Shown: one piece after another, positions 1 to 9,861 of the stretch
Layout of the letters: every line of letters starts with the position of its first letter
Numbering within the stretch: position 1 is the stretch's first letter
DNA from: Streptomyces atriruber
GTDB taxonomy: Bacteria > Actinomycetota > Actinomycetes > Streptomycetales > Streptomycetaceae
Reading direction: 5' to 3'
Assembly: GCF_001418325.1 (NCBI RefSeq)
Contig: NZ_LIPN01000001.1
Location: forward strand, 1-32,341
Length of the DNA: 32,341 nt
The notes under the pieces: model-generated
What the model saw: the letters and a program-made list of their open reading frames with translations, nothing else
What the model was told of the DNA's origin: nothing
Database searches by the model: none
Position numbers and translations under genes: made by a program

Positions 1-773
1 AGGAACCCCCACGGCCCCGGCCCCGGACCCGCACCGAGCAAGCCGAGCCAAGAAGCCCCCACCCCACCCTCACCGCCCACCACATCACCCTCGCCTACGA
101 CGGCTTCACCGCCCTGGACGACGTGACCCTCAGCGTCCCCCCGGGTCGCGTCACCGCAGTGGTGGGCCCCAACGGCGCGGGCAAGAGCACGCTCTTCCAC
201 TGTCTGGCCGGCACCCTGCGCCCCGCCGCCGGACGCATCACCCTCGGCTCCCGCGACATCACCGCACTGCCCGCGCACGCCCGCACCCGTACCGGCACGG
301 CCCGCACCTTCCAGCAACTGGCGGTCTTCCCGTCCCTGACGGTCGCGGAGAACGTCCGGGTGGGGGCGGAACAGGGAATGGGCCAGAGAGGCCGAAGAGA
401 CAGCATGGGCAGCAGAGGCAGCACCCGGGAGGCCGCCACCCGCGCCCTCCGTCTCCTGGACCTGACGGGCCTGCAGGCCCGGCCCGCGACCGGCCTCTCC
501 ACCGGCACCCTCAGACGCACGGAACTGGCGAGAGCCCTCGCGGGCGGCCCGCACACCCTCCTCCTGGACGAACCGGCCGCGGGCCTGGACGCGTCCGAAG
601 TGGCGGCGCTCGCCGTGCTGTTGCGTGCCCTCGCGGCCGACGGCATGGCGCTCCTCGTCGTCGAGCACGATCTCGACCTGGTGGCGGGCCTCGCCGACAC
701 CGTGCACGTGATGGCCGCGGGCCGCATCGTGACGACCGGCCCCGCGGACGAGGTGCTGGAAGGGGCGCACTGA
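1..773 (+). CDS. ABC transporter ATP-binding protein, LivG-like (5' partial)
   Basis: ATPase of a branched-chain amino acid/urea-type ABC importer, energising uptake from the cytoplasmic face. The frame is open from base 3 with no stop to the left edge. The family's first strand (ITLAYDGFTALDDVTL) starts before the first in-frame GTG (123), so the real start must lie outside the window. The preceding residues are Pro/Arg-rich, like a linker, so a fusion to an upstream permease (livM) is possible. Visible motifs: Walker A GPNGAGKST, Walker B LLLDEPAAGLD and switch histidine in VVEHD. The signature loop reads LSTGTLRRTELARAL rather than LSGGQ, so it is degenerate. A charged insert (GMGQRGRRDSMGSRG) follows the Q-loop region. 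The stop is followed directly by the next gene's ATG. The family is clear; the substrate is inferred from the LivG/LivF pairing only. Confidence 0.88.
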   Translation, partial: EPPRPRPRTRTEQAEPRSPHPTLTAHHITLAYDGFTALDDVTLSVPPGRVTAVVGPNGAGKSTLFHCLAGTLRPAAGRITLGSRDITALPAHARTRTGTARTFQQLAVFPSLTVAENVRVGAEQGMGQRGRRDSMGSRGSTREAATRALRLLDLTGLQARPATGLSTGTLRRTELARALAGGPHTLLLDEPAAGLDASEVAALAVLLRALAADGMALLVVEHDLDLVAGLADTVHVMAAGRIVTTGPADEVLEGAH

Positions 774-2016
<1,243 letters not shown>

Positions 2017-2088
2017 GGCGGCTCCGCGACGGGCTCGTGGCGTGCCGCGCCGCCACGGAGCCGACCCCCACCCGGTCGGACGATCGGA

Positions 2089-2885
<797 letters not shown>

Positions 2886-2891
2886 CGGTGG

Positions 2892-2920
2892 AATCTAGAA
2901 GTCCTCCCGTCCCGTATCAA
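2892..2920 (-). promoter_or_regulatory. Probable housekeeping-type promoter of the RpfA-like gene
   Basis: On the minus strand, TTGATA (2920-2915) and TAGATT (2897-2892) are separated by exactly 17 bp. This is close to the consensus of the principal Streptomyces sigma factor (TTGACA and TAGRnT). The expected start is near 2885. It is the best-formed promoter seen in the window. Confidence 0.65.
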
Positions 2921-3010
2921 CCAAGTCCTTGTCATTCCAGGCCAGTTGGGCGTTACCGGCGGTATCGGCGAGTTTCGGCCACCCACTTCATTGGCCGATA
3001 TCAGGATTTA

Positions 3011-3024
3011 GTGACCGCGCCCAC
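3011..3024 (-). promoter_or_regulatory. Candidate Crp site 1
   Basis: The minus strand reads GTG-GGCGCG-GTCAC, an exact match to the Streptomyces Crp motif GTG(N)6GNCAC. It lies about 90 bp upstream of the rpf -35 box, in the divergent region shared with the gene starting at 3257. Confidence 0.5.
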
Positions 3025-3033
3025 CGACGATCT

Positions 3034-3047
3034 GTGACTCAGCTCAC
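3034..3047. promoter_or_regulatory. Candidate Crp site 2
   Basis: The plus strand reads GTGA-CTCAGC-TCAC, flanked by T and C. This is nearly the full TGTGA-N6-TCACA palindrome of CRP/GlxR proteins, and it also matches GTG(N)6GNCAC on the minus strand. It is the strongest of the three sites. Confidence 0.55.
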
Positions 3048-3151
3048 CGCCCCAACCTCTGTGCACCCAGCACCTGTTGGCGCGGAGTGACAGGTTCCGC
3101 GGCCCGTTTCACGCTCCGCTGCGGATGGTTCGATTCCGTTCGCCTTCGTGC

Positions 3152-3165
3152 GTGACCTGCGCCAC
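3152..3165. promoter_or_regulatory. Candidate Crp site 3
   Basis: The plus strand reads GTG-ACCTGC-GCCAC, which matches GTG(N)6GNCAC as written and also in reverse complement. It lies about 90 bp before the start codon of the plus-strand gene at 3257 and may act on that gene rather than on rpf. Confidence 0.45.
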
Positions 3166-3256
3166 TGATCCGCCGTTGTGTTCTTAAGAGCCGGACACCG
3201 TCCGGCCCGCCACACCCTCCCCATGCACCCCAGATGACGATTCCGAGGAGCCACCC

Positions 3257-4039
3257 GTGCCGCGCATGCTGGACGTCAGCGACGACGTACGCGCCGAGAT
3301 CGGCGACGAAGAAGCCGACCGGCTGCTCGCCGGAGACAACACCCCGGGCAGCTACGACTGCACGTCCTGCCGCACCCCGGGCGACGCAGAACAGGAGCGC
3401 ACCAGCACCGTCCTCTTCGTCGGCGACGAGACGGCCGTGCTCGCCTTCGCCCACTCCACCTGCCTGCCCTCCCAGATCGTCACGGTCTCCGAGGAGCAGC
3501 TGCAGGGCGCCGTCCGCTCGATCACCGGCGACGACGGCTCGGCGTCGTCCGACTCCGCGCCGAGCCAGGCCGTGCTCGGCGTGACCAGCGGCCTCGTCCT
3601 GATCGAGGGCGAGCTGCGCCCCGCCCTCGTCGTCGAGCCGACCGGAGCCATCGCCCGCCCCGGCGCCGCGCAGGGCGGCGGCGACGAGTTCCTGCCGCTC
3701 CTGATCGAGCAGGGCTTCATGCCCGTCACCTCGCTCGACTCCGTGCCGCCCGCGCTGCCCGGCTGGTCCGTGCTGCTCGCCATGGGCCAGCTGCACGCCA
3801 TCCTGCAGCCCGGCACCGGCGGCGGCTCCCCCGTCGCCTGGTGGCAGGCGCACCACCCGCTCCAGGTCACCGAGGACTGGCGGACCGCGGCCAACAAGAC
3901 CCAGACCGTGCTGCTCTTCGCGGCCCCCGTCGGCTCCATCGGCCGCCAGCCGCGCGAGGACATGCTGCGGGACGCGCTGGACAAGGCGGCGACCCACGGC
4001 CGCCTCGTCGCGTGCGCGCTGCCGCTCGCCGGAACCTGA
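3257..4039 (+). CDS. Conserved hypothetical protein with Cys/His pairs
   Basis: 260 aa, GTG start with a good GAGGAG site 7 nt upstream. No signal peptide or membrane segment is visible, so it is probably cytoplasmic. The N-terminal third has CxxC (Cys35, Cys38) and HxxC (His66, Cys69), which could hold a metal ion. The rest is an alternating hydrophobic/acidic alpha-beta-looking sequence with a Trp-rich stretch (SPVAWWQAHHPLQ). I do not recognise a named family. Codon use is like the neighbours, so it is native. It is divergent from rpf and shares a control region with three Crp-like sites. Its stop codon abuts a perfect 48-bp palindrome that probably ends the transcript. Confidence 0.8.
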   Translation: MPRMLDVSDDVRAEIGDEEADRLLAGDNTPGSYDCTSCRTPGDAEQERTSTVLFVGDETAVLAFAHSTCLPSQIVTVSEEQLQGAVRSITGDDGSASSDSAPSQAVLGVTSGLVLIEGELRPALVVEPTGAIARPGAAQGGGDEFLPLLIEQGFMPVTSLDSVPPALPGWSVLLAMGQLHAILQPGTGGGSPVAWWQAHHPLQVTEDWRTAANKTQTVLLFAAPVGSIGRQPREDMLRDALDKAATHGRLVACALPLAGT

Positions 4040-4086
4040 GAGCCTGTGTCATAACCCCGCCCGGGCGGGGTTATGACACAGGCTCT
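4039..4086. terminator. Perfect 48-bp palindrome, probable terminator
   Basis: Two 24-bp arms with no loop and no mismatch are centred between 4062 and 4063. The left arm begins AGAGCCTGTGTCATAACC and continues into a GC core. It begins on the last base of the upstream stop codon. The position fits a transcription terminator, but there is no T-run and the AT-containing outer arm is unusual for this genome. A protein-binding site or remnant of a mobile element is possible. Confidence 0.7.
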
Positions 4087-4205
4087 GAGCGGCCGCCCAC
4101 CCGCGAGGGCCGCCCGGACCCCGAATGCGCCGGTCACACTCCTGCCGGACGGGGAAAGCGGCGCGGCCCCCGCATCCGCACGGCGCCCGTTTCGTTGGCA
4201 CATAC

Positions 4206-4565
4206 GTGCATCCATACGACCCCTCCCCCCGCCACCGGCCGGCGTACCAGAGCCCCATCCCGTCCATGCGCACCGCGCAGGACTCGACGGGCAGCCACTC
4301 GGCCACACCCATCTACGACGCGCTGTACTCGGAGTACCTCAGGGCCTTCCGGGCGTTGCCGGGCGACCGGAGCGGCGAGGAGGACCTGGGATTCACCGCC
4401 TTCGGTCCGGGGCCGTACGGCGTCCAGCACCGCGTCGACGGACGGCACGACCCGCGCTACGGCGGCCAGTTCCACGTGGCGCGCTACGGTCAGCACGAGC
4501 ACCACGCCACGGGCCACCACCAGTTCCCCGCGGCCCTGCCGCCCGGCCCGCGCCGCGATCACTGA
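4206..4565 (+). CDS. Small conserved hypothetical protein
   Basis: About 119 aa if the GTG at 4206 is used. No convincing ribosome site precedes any candidate start: ATG 4125, GTG 4206 and ATG 4266 are all possible. The central segment (TPIYDALYSEYLRAFRALPGDRSGEEDLGF) looks like a folded, conserved core. The ends are His-, Pro- and Gly-rich (GQHEHHATGHHQF). No signal peptide or known domain is visible. The reading frame has the expected third-position GC bias and ends just before a strong terminator. Function unknown. Confidence 0.6.
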   Translation: MHPYDPSPRHRPAYQSPIPSMRTAQDSTGSHSATPIYDALYSEYLRAFRALPGDRSGEEDLGFTAFGPGPYGVQHRVDGRHDPRYGGQFHVARYGQHEHHATGHHQFPAALPPGPRRDH

Positions 4566-4582
4566 GCGCGCCCGCCCGGACA

Positions 4583-4627
4583 GCCGAATGCCCGGCCTCC
4601 CCACGACGGGGGGGCCGGGCATTCGGC
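4583..4627. terminator. Bidirectional stem-loop terminator
   Basis: A 15-bp perfect outer stem (GCCGAATGCCCGGCC and its complement) continues through a T-G pair and four C-G pairs to a 5-nt ACGAC loop. It stands between the small plus-strand gene and the convergent end of der, so it can serve both. Confidence 0.8.
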
Positions 4628-4655
4628 GTTCGTACGAAGGCGCCCGCGGGCGTCC

Positions 4656-6134
4656 TTACTTCTTGCGGCCGCGCTTCTCGCGCACCCGCACCGAGACGTG
4701 GATCGGCGTGCCCTCGAAGCCGAACTCCTCGCGCAGACGGCGCTCCAGGAAGCGGCGGTAGCCCGCCTCGATGAAGCCCGACGCGAAGAAGACGAACCGC
4801 GGCGGCTTGGTGCCCGCCTGCGTGCCGAAGAGGATGCGGGGCTGCTTGCCGCCGCGGACCGGGTGCGGGTGCGAGGCGACGATCTCGCCGAGGAACGCGT
4901 TCAGACGCCCGGTCGGCACGCGCGTCTCCCAGCCCTCCAGCGCCGTCTCGATCGCCGGGACCAGCTTCTCCATGTGGCGCCCGGTGGCCGCCGACACGTT
5001 GACGCGCGGGGCCCACGCCACCTGGGCGAGCTCCGTCTCGATCTCCCGCTCCAGGTAGTAGCGGCGCTCCTCGTCGAGGGTGTCCCACTTGTTGTAGGCG
5101 ACGACGATCGCGCGGCCCGCCTCGACGGCCATCGTCACGATGCGCTGGTCCTGGACCGAGATGCTCTCGGAGGAGTCGATGAGGATCACCGCGACCTCCG
5201 CCTTCTCGACGGCGGCGGCGGTGCGCAGCGAGGCGTAGTAGTCCGCGCCCTGCTGGAGGTGGACGCGCTTGCGGATGCCCGCCGTGTCGACGAACTTCCA
5301 GGTCACGCCGCCCAGCTCGATGAGCTCGTCGACCGGGTCGCGGGTGGTGCCCGCCAGCTCGTTGACGACCACGCGGTCCTCGCCCGCCACCTTGTTGAGC
5401 AGCGAGGACTTGCCGACGTTCGGACGGCCGATGAGCGCGATGCGGCGCGGGCCGCCGATGGCCGCGCCGAAGGTCTGCGCGGGGGCCTCGGGCAGCGCCT
5501 CGAGGACGGCGTCCAGCATGTCGCCGGTGCCGCGGCCGTGCAGCGCGGAGATGGGGTGCGGCTCGCCGAGGCCGAGGGACCACAGGGCGGTGGCGTCGGC
5601 CTCGCCGGACGGGCCGTCGACCTTGTTGGCACAGAGCACGACGGGCTTGCCGGCCTTGCGGAGCAGGCGCACGACGGCCTCGTCGGTGTCGGTGGCGCCG
5701 ACCGTGGCGTCGACGACGAAGACCACGGCGTCCGCGGCCTCGATCGCGTACTCCGCCTGGGCGGCGACGGACGCGTCGATGCCGAGCACGTCCTGCTCCC
5801 AGCCGCCGGTGTCGACGAGCTTGAAGCGGCGGCCCGACCACTCGGCCTCATAGGTGACGCGGTCGCGGGTCACGCCGGGGCGGTCCTCCACGACGGCCTC
5901 GCGGCGGCCGATGATGCGGTTCACCAGAGTCGACTTGCCGACGTTCGGGCGGCCGATGACGGCGAGGACGGGCAGCGGGCCGTGGCCCGCCTCCTCGATG
6001 GCGCCCTCGACGTCCTCGATGTCGAAGCCCTCTTCGGCGGCGAGCTCCATGAACTGTGCGTACTCGGCGTCGCCGAGCGCCCCGTGGTCGTGCTCGGCGA
6101 AGCCGTCGCCCTCGGGCTGGATCTGGTCGTTCAT
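4656..6134 (-). CDS. der: Ribosome-assembly GTPase Der (EngA)
   Basis: 492 aa GTPase needed for maturation of the 50S ribosomal subunit. Two tandem GTPase domains are visible. Domain 1 has the P-loop GRPNVGKST (61-69), DTGG (108-111) and NKVD (170-173). Domain 2 has the P-loop GRPNVGKSS (236-244), DTAGIRKR and NKWD. The C-terminal KH-like domain ends in a basic tail (REKRGRKK). An acidic 55-residue N-terminal extension precedes domain 1, as is common in actinobacteria. It is the last gene of the aroH-tyrA-cmk-plsC-der operon, 81 bp after plsC. An 8-codon ORF (ATGAACGACGAG...) ends in an ATGA overlap with the der start. Confidence 0.97.
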   Translation of the reverse strand: MNDQIQPEGDGFAEHDHGALGDAEYAQFMELAAEEGFDIEDVEGAIEEAGHGPLPVLAVIGRPNVGKSTLVNRIIGRREAVVEDRPGVTRDRVTYEAEWSGRRFKLVDTGGWEQDVLGIDASVAAQAEYAIEAADAVVFVVDATVGATDTDEAVVRLLRKAGKPVVLCANKVDGPSGEADATALWSLGLGEPHPISALHGRGTGDMLDAVLEALPEAPAQTFGAAIGGPRRIALIGRPNVGKSSLLNKVAGEDRVVVNELAGTTRDPVDELIELGGVTWKFVDTAGIRKRVHLQQGADYYASLRTAAAVEKAEVAVILIDSSESISVQDQRIVTMAVEAGRAIVVAYNKWDTLDEERRYYLEREIETELAQVAWAPRVNVSAATGRHMEKLVPAIETALEGWETRVPTGRLNAFLGEIVASHPHPVRGGKQPRILFGTQAGTKPPRFVFFASGFIEAGYRRFLERRLREEFGFEGTPIHVSVRVREKRGRKK

Positions 6135-6215
6135 GAAGTCCGTACCTCGTCGTTCATCGTGGTGATCGGTGCACCGGCTGCGTATCGGGCCCGCGCACTA
6201 CTTGATAAGTCTCGC

Positions 6216-6878
6216 TCAGCGCCCGGTCAGGCGCCTGGCGTTTTCCAGGTGGGCGGTGAGGCGCTCCTGGATGCGCACGGTCGCTTCGTCGAGCGCCTTG
6301 CGCGTACGTCGCCCGCTGCCGTCGCCCGCCGCGAACGGGTCGCCGAAGACGACGTCGACCCGGCTGCGGAGCGGAGGCAGCTGCTTTATCAACCGTCCGG
6401 GACGGTCGGTGCTTCCCAGCACCGCGACCGGCACGATCGGGGCGCCGCCCCGCACCGCGAAGTACGCGAGCCCGGCCCGCAGCGACGCGAAGTCGCCCTC
6501 TCCCCGGGTGCCCTCCGGGAAGATCCCGAGGACGCCGCCCTGCTCCAGGACGTCGACCGCCCGGGTGATGGCCATGCGGTCGGCGACCGAGCGGTCCACC
6601 TTCAGCTGGCCGATCCCGTGCAGGAAGGATCCGAGCGGGCCGATGAACGCTTCCTTCTTGATCAGGAAGTGCGTCGGCCGGGGCGCGACACCCATGACCA
6701 TCGGGCCGTCCACGTTGTGCGAGTGGTTGACGGCCAGGATCACTGGGCCGCTCGCGGGCACCCGCCAGGCACCGAGCACGCGCGGCTTCCACAGGCCGTA
6801 CATGAGGCCGACGCCGATCCTGCGGCCGACCTCGGCGCCCCGCTCGGAAGCCCCCCGCTCGGAGGGAGCCTCGCTCAC
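6216..6878 (-). CDS. plsC: 1-acyl-sn-glycerol-3-phosphate acyltransferase (PlsC family)
   Basis: 220 aa membrane-associated acyltransferase making phosphatidic acid from lysophosphatidic acid. The catalytic NHSHNVD motif (H52-x4-D57) and the substrate-binding FPEGTRG motif (120-126) are both present at normal spacing. The GTG start overlaps the cmk stop by four bases (GTGA), indicating translational coupling, and I chose it over longer in-frame extensions for that reason. The cmk-plsC-der order is a typical actinobacterial arrangement. Confidence 0.93.
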   Translation of the reverse strand: MSEAPSERGASERGAEVGRRIGVGLMYGLWKPRVLGAWRVPASGPVILAVNHSHNVDGPMVMGVAPRPTHFLIKKEAFIGPLGSFLHGIGQLKVDRSVADRMAITRAVDVLEQGGVLGIFPEGTRGEGDFASLRAGLAYFAVRGGAPIVPVAVLGSTDRPGRLIKQLPPLRSRVDVVFGDPFAAGDGSGRRTRKALDEATVRIQERLTAHLENARRLTGR

Positions 6879-7570
6879 TTCGCGGCCCGCTTCTCCTCGA
6901 CGAGGGTGACGACGCACTCGATGACCTGCTGGAGCGTGAGCTCGGTGGTGTCGACCTCGACGGCGTCGCCGGCCTTGGCCAGGGGGGACGTCTTGCGGCT
7001 GGAGTCGGCCGCGTCCCGCTTGATCAGGGCTTCCTGCGTCGCCTTGACGTCGGCGCCCTTCAGCTCGCCGGAGCGGCGGGCGGCGCGCGCCTCGGGCGAC
7101 GCGGTGAGGAAGATCTTCAGGTCGGCGTCGGGCAGCACGGTCGTGCCGATGTCCCGGCCCTCGACGACGATGCCCTTCTCGGCCGAGACAGCGATGGAGC
7201 GCTGCAGCTCGGTGATGCGGGTGCGCACCTCGGGGACGGCGCTGACCGCGCTGACCTTCGAGGTGACGTCGGTGGTGCGGATCGGCCCGGCGACGTCCGT
7301 GCCGTCGACCGTGATGGTCGGGGCGGCCGGGTCGGTGCCGGAGACGATCTCGGGCTTGCCCGCGACGGCGGCGATCGCCGTCGGGTCGGTGAGGTCGATG
7401 CCGTTGTGCACCATCCACCAGGTGATGGCCCGGTACTGGGCACCGGTGTCCAGGTAGCTGAGGCCGAGCTGGGCAGCGACAGCCTTCGAGGTGCTCGACT
7501 TGCCCGTGCCGGACGGTCCGTCGATGGCGACGATCACGGCTGCCGGGGCGGCGGTTTCGGCTGTTTCCAC
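6875..7570 (-). CDS. cmk: Cytidylate (CMP/dCMP) kinase
   Basis: 231 aa, normal for the family. It phosphorylates CMP and dCMP to the diphosphates in the cytoplasm. P-loop GPSGTGKSS is at 18-26, the CMP-binding segment SYLDTGAQYRAIT follows, and the GRDIGTTVLPDADLKIFLTAS stretch with its Arg/Asp pair and the lid region SPEARAARR are present. The GTG at 7570 is chosen because the next in-frame start upstream would add an unsupported tail. It begins 112 bp after tyrA and overlaps plsC by four bases. Confidence 0.95.
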   Translation of the reverse strand: METAETAAPAAVIVAIDGPSGTGKSSTSKAVAAQLGLSYLDTGAQYRAITWWMVHNGIDLTDPTAIAAVAGKPEIVSGTDPAAPTITVDGTDVAGPIRTTDVTSKVSAVSAVPEVRTRITELQRSIAVSAEKGIVVEGRDIGTTVLPDADLKIFLTASPEARAARRSGELKGADVKATQEALIKRDAADSSRKTSPLAKAGDAVEVDTTELTLQQVIECVVTLVEEKRAAK

Positions 7571-7682
7571 GGGGCTGTGGGCACCTTTCGCTGTACGCGG
7601 GCCAGGGAAGCGGGGCGCGAATGCGCCCCGCACAAGGTTACTGGCTCGCACGCCCTGCCCCGACAGCACCTTCGCGGGCCCG

Positions 7683-8768
7683 CTACTGCCGGATCGACCA
7701 GCCCCGCTCCCGCAGCGCCACCGTCAGCACCGGGGCGGACTGCGGCTCGACCATCAGCTGTACCAGACCCGCCTGCTGCCCGGTCGCGTGCTCGATGCGC
7801 ACGTCCTCGATGTTGACGCCCGCGCCGTCCGCGTCGGCGAAGATCCGGGCCAGCTGACCCGGCTGGTCGTCGATGAGCACCGCGACGACCTCGTACGCGG
7901 CCGGGGCGGCGCCGTGCTTGCCCGGCACCCTGACCTGTCCCGCGTTGCCGCGCCGCAGCACCTTCTCGACGCCGGTGGCGCCCTCGGTCCGCTTCGCGCT
8001 GTCGGCGGACTGCAGCGCGCGCAGCGCCGACACCGTCTCGTCGAGGTCGGAGGCTACCTCCGCGAGCAGGTCGGCGACCGGTCCCGGGTTGGCGGAGAGG
8101 ATGTCGATCCACATCCGGGGGTCGGAGGCGGCGATCCGCGTGACGTCGCGGATGCCCTGGCCGCACAGCCGTACCGCGGACTCCTCGGCGTGCTCCAGGC
8201 GGGCCGCGACCATGCTGGAGACCAGGTGCGGCATGTGCGAGACGAGGGCGACCGCACGGTCGTGGGCGTCGGCGTCCATGACGACGGGCACGGCCCGGCA
8301 GAGGGCGACGAGCTCCAGGGCGAGGTTGAGCACCTCGGTGTCGGTGTCCCGGGTCGGGGTGAGCACCCAGGGCCGGCCCTCGAAGAGGTCGGCGGTGGCG
8401 GCCAGCGGGCCGCTGCGCTCGCGCCCCGACATGGGGTGCGTGCCGATGTACGTGGTCAGGTCGAGGCCGAGCGCCTCCAGCTCGCGGCGGGGGCCGCCCT
8501 TGACGCTCGCCACGTCTATGCAGGCGCGGGCGGCCCCGCGGCCCATCACGTCGGCCAGCGTGGTGGCGACGTGGGCGGGCGGCACGGCGACGATGCACAG
8601 GTCGACGGTGCCCTCGGGCGGTGCGTCGGTGCCGGCGCCGAGCGCGGCGGCGGTGCGGGCCTGCCCCGGGTCGTGGTCGTCGAGGTGGACGGTGACGCCG
8701 CGGGAGGCGAGGGCCAGGGCTGCGGAGGTGCCGATCAGGCCGGTGCCGATGACGAGGGCGGTTCTCAC
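7683..8768 (-). CDS. tyrA: Prephenate dehydrogenase
   Basis: 361 aa NAD(P)-dependent enzyme converting prephenate to 4-hydroxyphenylpyruvate for tyrosine synthesis. The N-terminal Rossmann motif GTGLIG is at 8-13, followed by the family signatures THPMSGRERSGP and MPHLVSSMVA. An ACT-like regulatory domain lies at the C-terminus (AVLIDDQPGQLARIFADADG onward), so tyrosine feedback is likely. The GTG start overlaps the aroH stop (GTGA). Being directly behind chorismate mutase puts two successive steps of tyrosine synthesis in one coupled unit. Confidence 0.95.
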   Translation of the reverse strand: MRTALVIGTGLIGTSAALALASRGVTVHLDDHDPGQARTAAALGAGTDAPPEGTVDLCIVAVPPAHVATTLADVMGRGAARACIDVASVKGGPRRELEALGLDLTTYIGTHPMSGRERSGPLAATADLFEGRPWVLTPTRDTDTEVLNLALELVALCRAVPVVMDADAHDRAVALVSHMPHLVSSMVAARLEHAEESAVRLCGQGIRDVTRIAASDPRMWIDILSANPGPVADLLAEVASDLDETVSALRALQSADSAKRTEGATGVEKVLRRGNAGQVRVPGKHGAAPAAYEVVAVLIDDQPGQLARIFADADGAGVNIEDVRIEHATGQQAGLVQLMVEPQSAPVLTVALRERGWSIRQ

Positions 8769-9127
8769 TGGGCGATGTCCTTGCGGAGTGCGGCCGCGGC
8801 GCCGAGGTACACGTGCGTGACCTCGGAGCGGGCCCGGTCGGTGTCGATGTGCGCGAGGAGGCGGACGACCCGGGGCAGGGCGCCCTCGATGTCGAGCTCC
8901 TGCGCGCAGATCAGCGGTACGTCGACGATGCCGAGTCCGCGGGCGGCGGCCGCGGGGAAGTCGGAGCGCAGGTCCGGCGTGGCCGTGAACCAGATGCTGA
9001 TCAGGTCGTCCTGCGTCAGTCCGTTGCGTTCGAGGACGGCCGTGAGCAGCGCGCTGACCTGCTCGCCCATGTGCCCGGCCTCGTCCCGCTCCAGCTGGAC
9101 GGCGCCCCGGACCGCTCGTACCGCCAC
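8765..9127 (-). CDS. aroH: Chorismate mutase, AroH type
   Basis: 120 aa monofunctional chorismate mutase converting chorismate to prephenate. It is of the AroH (Bacillus) fold rather than the AroQ helical type, as shown by RAVRGAVQLERDE near the N-terminus, FTATPDLRSDFPAAAAR in the middle and HVYLGAAAALRKD at the end. The length matches the family. The GTG at 9127 has an AAGGGC site about 8 nt upstream; the in-frame extension upstream lacks family similarity. It is the first gene of the five-gene minus-strand operon ending with der. Confidence 0.93.
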   Translation of the reverse strand: MAVRAVRGAVQLERDEAGHMGEQVSALLTAVLERNGLTQDDLISIWFTATPDLRSDFPAAAARGLGIVDVPLICAQELDIEGALPRVVRLLAHIDTDRARSEVTHVYLGAAAALRKDIAQ

Positions 9128-9170
9128 GTCACTGCCCTTCTTGTCCCGCGTACGCCTTGGATGAGTGTCA

Positions 9171-9176
9171 AGCCTA
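9171..9176 (-). promoter_or_regulatory. Possible -10 box of the aroH operon
   Basis: TAGGCT on the minus strand lies 43 bp before the aroH start; the -35 region is poor. A perfect TTGACA directly follows it (9170-9165), but that box has no good -10 at 17-18 bp. Either could serve. The region sits immediately after the terminator at 9197-9232. Confidence 0.3.
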
Positions 9177-9196
9177 TCCAGCACCCGGCGCGGGAG

Positions 9197-9232
9197 TGCG
9201 CGGCGCCCGTCTGCCGAGACGGGCGCCGCGCA
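9197..9232. terminator. Perfect 16-bp stem-loop terminator
   Basis: The left arm 9197-9212 (TGCGCGGCGCCCGTCT), the GCCG loop and the right arm 9217-9232 pair without mismatch. It lies 15 bp past the stop of the DUF937 gene on the minus strand and insulates the aroH operon from it. Confidence 0.8.
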
Positions 9233-9247
9233 CCATACCGGGGTGGG

Positions 9248-9673
9248 TCAGAGCTGCTGCTGCCTGATCAGGTCCTCGAGCGACCCGGAGGGCACCTGGC
9301 CCTCGGGGGTCAGCTTGTCGACGGCCTGCGGCAGCACCCGAGCGATCTCGTTCGCGGCCTGCTCAGGGGAGACTCCGGCCTCCTCGGCGACTTGGCGGAG
9401 GGTGTCGTCGGGCAGTGCCTGCTGCAGCTGCGCGCCGGTCACCTCCTTGTTCTCTCCGGCGCCGACCCAGGACCGGGACTGATCGGCGAGTCCGGCCTTG
9501 TTCAGCCCGTCGAGGAGGCCGGAGAGCGGGTTGCTCCCGCCCGCGCCGCCCTTGCTCATCAGGGCGCCGAGCAGCGCGGCGAGGATGTTGCCACCACCGC
9601 CGGACGAGCCGCCGCCCTGCTGGCCGCCGCCCAGGAGACCGCCGAGAAGGCTGCCCAGATCGTTACCCGCCAT
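9248..9673 (-). CDS. YidB/DUF937 family protein
   Basis: 141 aa. The Gly/Gln/Ser-rich N-terminal half (LGSLLGGLLGGGQQGGGSSG) followed by NPLSGLLDGLNKAGLADQ, a WVGxGENK motif, and PDDTLRQVAEEAGVSPEQAA-type helices ending in DLIRQQQL are characteristic of YidB/DUF937 proteins. Their molecular role is not established. No signal peptide is seen. The start at ATG 9673 has an AGGCAGG site just upstream. It is monocistronic between a terminator and a divergent gene. Confidence 0.85.
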   Translation of the reverse strand: MAGNDLGSLLGGLLGGGQQGGGSSGGGGNILAALLGALMSKGGAGGSNPLSGLLDGLNKAGLADQSRSWVGAGENKEVTGAQLQQALPDDTLRQVAEEAGVSPEQAANEIARVLPQAVDKLTPEGQVPSGSLEDLIRQQQL

Positions 9674-9861
9674 GGTCCTGCCTTTCGCGTGGAGGGCCGG
9701 GCCCGCACCGCGTCCGCCGCGGACCTCGGACCCTGCCAATGTCGCCCGAATCGCCCCCTGTCGCCACTTGGACCGATTAGTGGTCGTTCACCCCTGGACG
9801 GGCGGCCCCGGGTCCGCTTGCATGGAGGGTCGGCAGGTGCCGCGCCTCGGGGGAGGCCCGT

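Noticed and set aside
3039..3254. Small minus-strand ORF in the rpf control region
   Set aside because: No ribosome site, poor codon bias, and it overlaps the Crp-like sites.
4039..4086. Terminal inverted repeat of an insertion sequence
   Set aside because: No transposase, second repeat or target duplication is nearby; kept as palindrome/terminator.
4698..7457. Very long plus-strand open frame opposite der, plsC and cmk
   Set aside because: It is a high-GC antisense shadow. The minus strand encodes three complete, motif-bearing proteins, and the plus product is low complexity.
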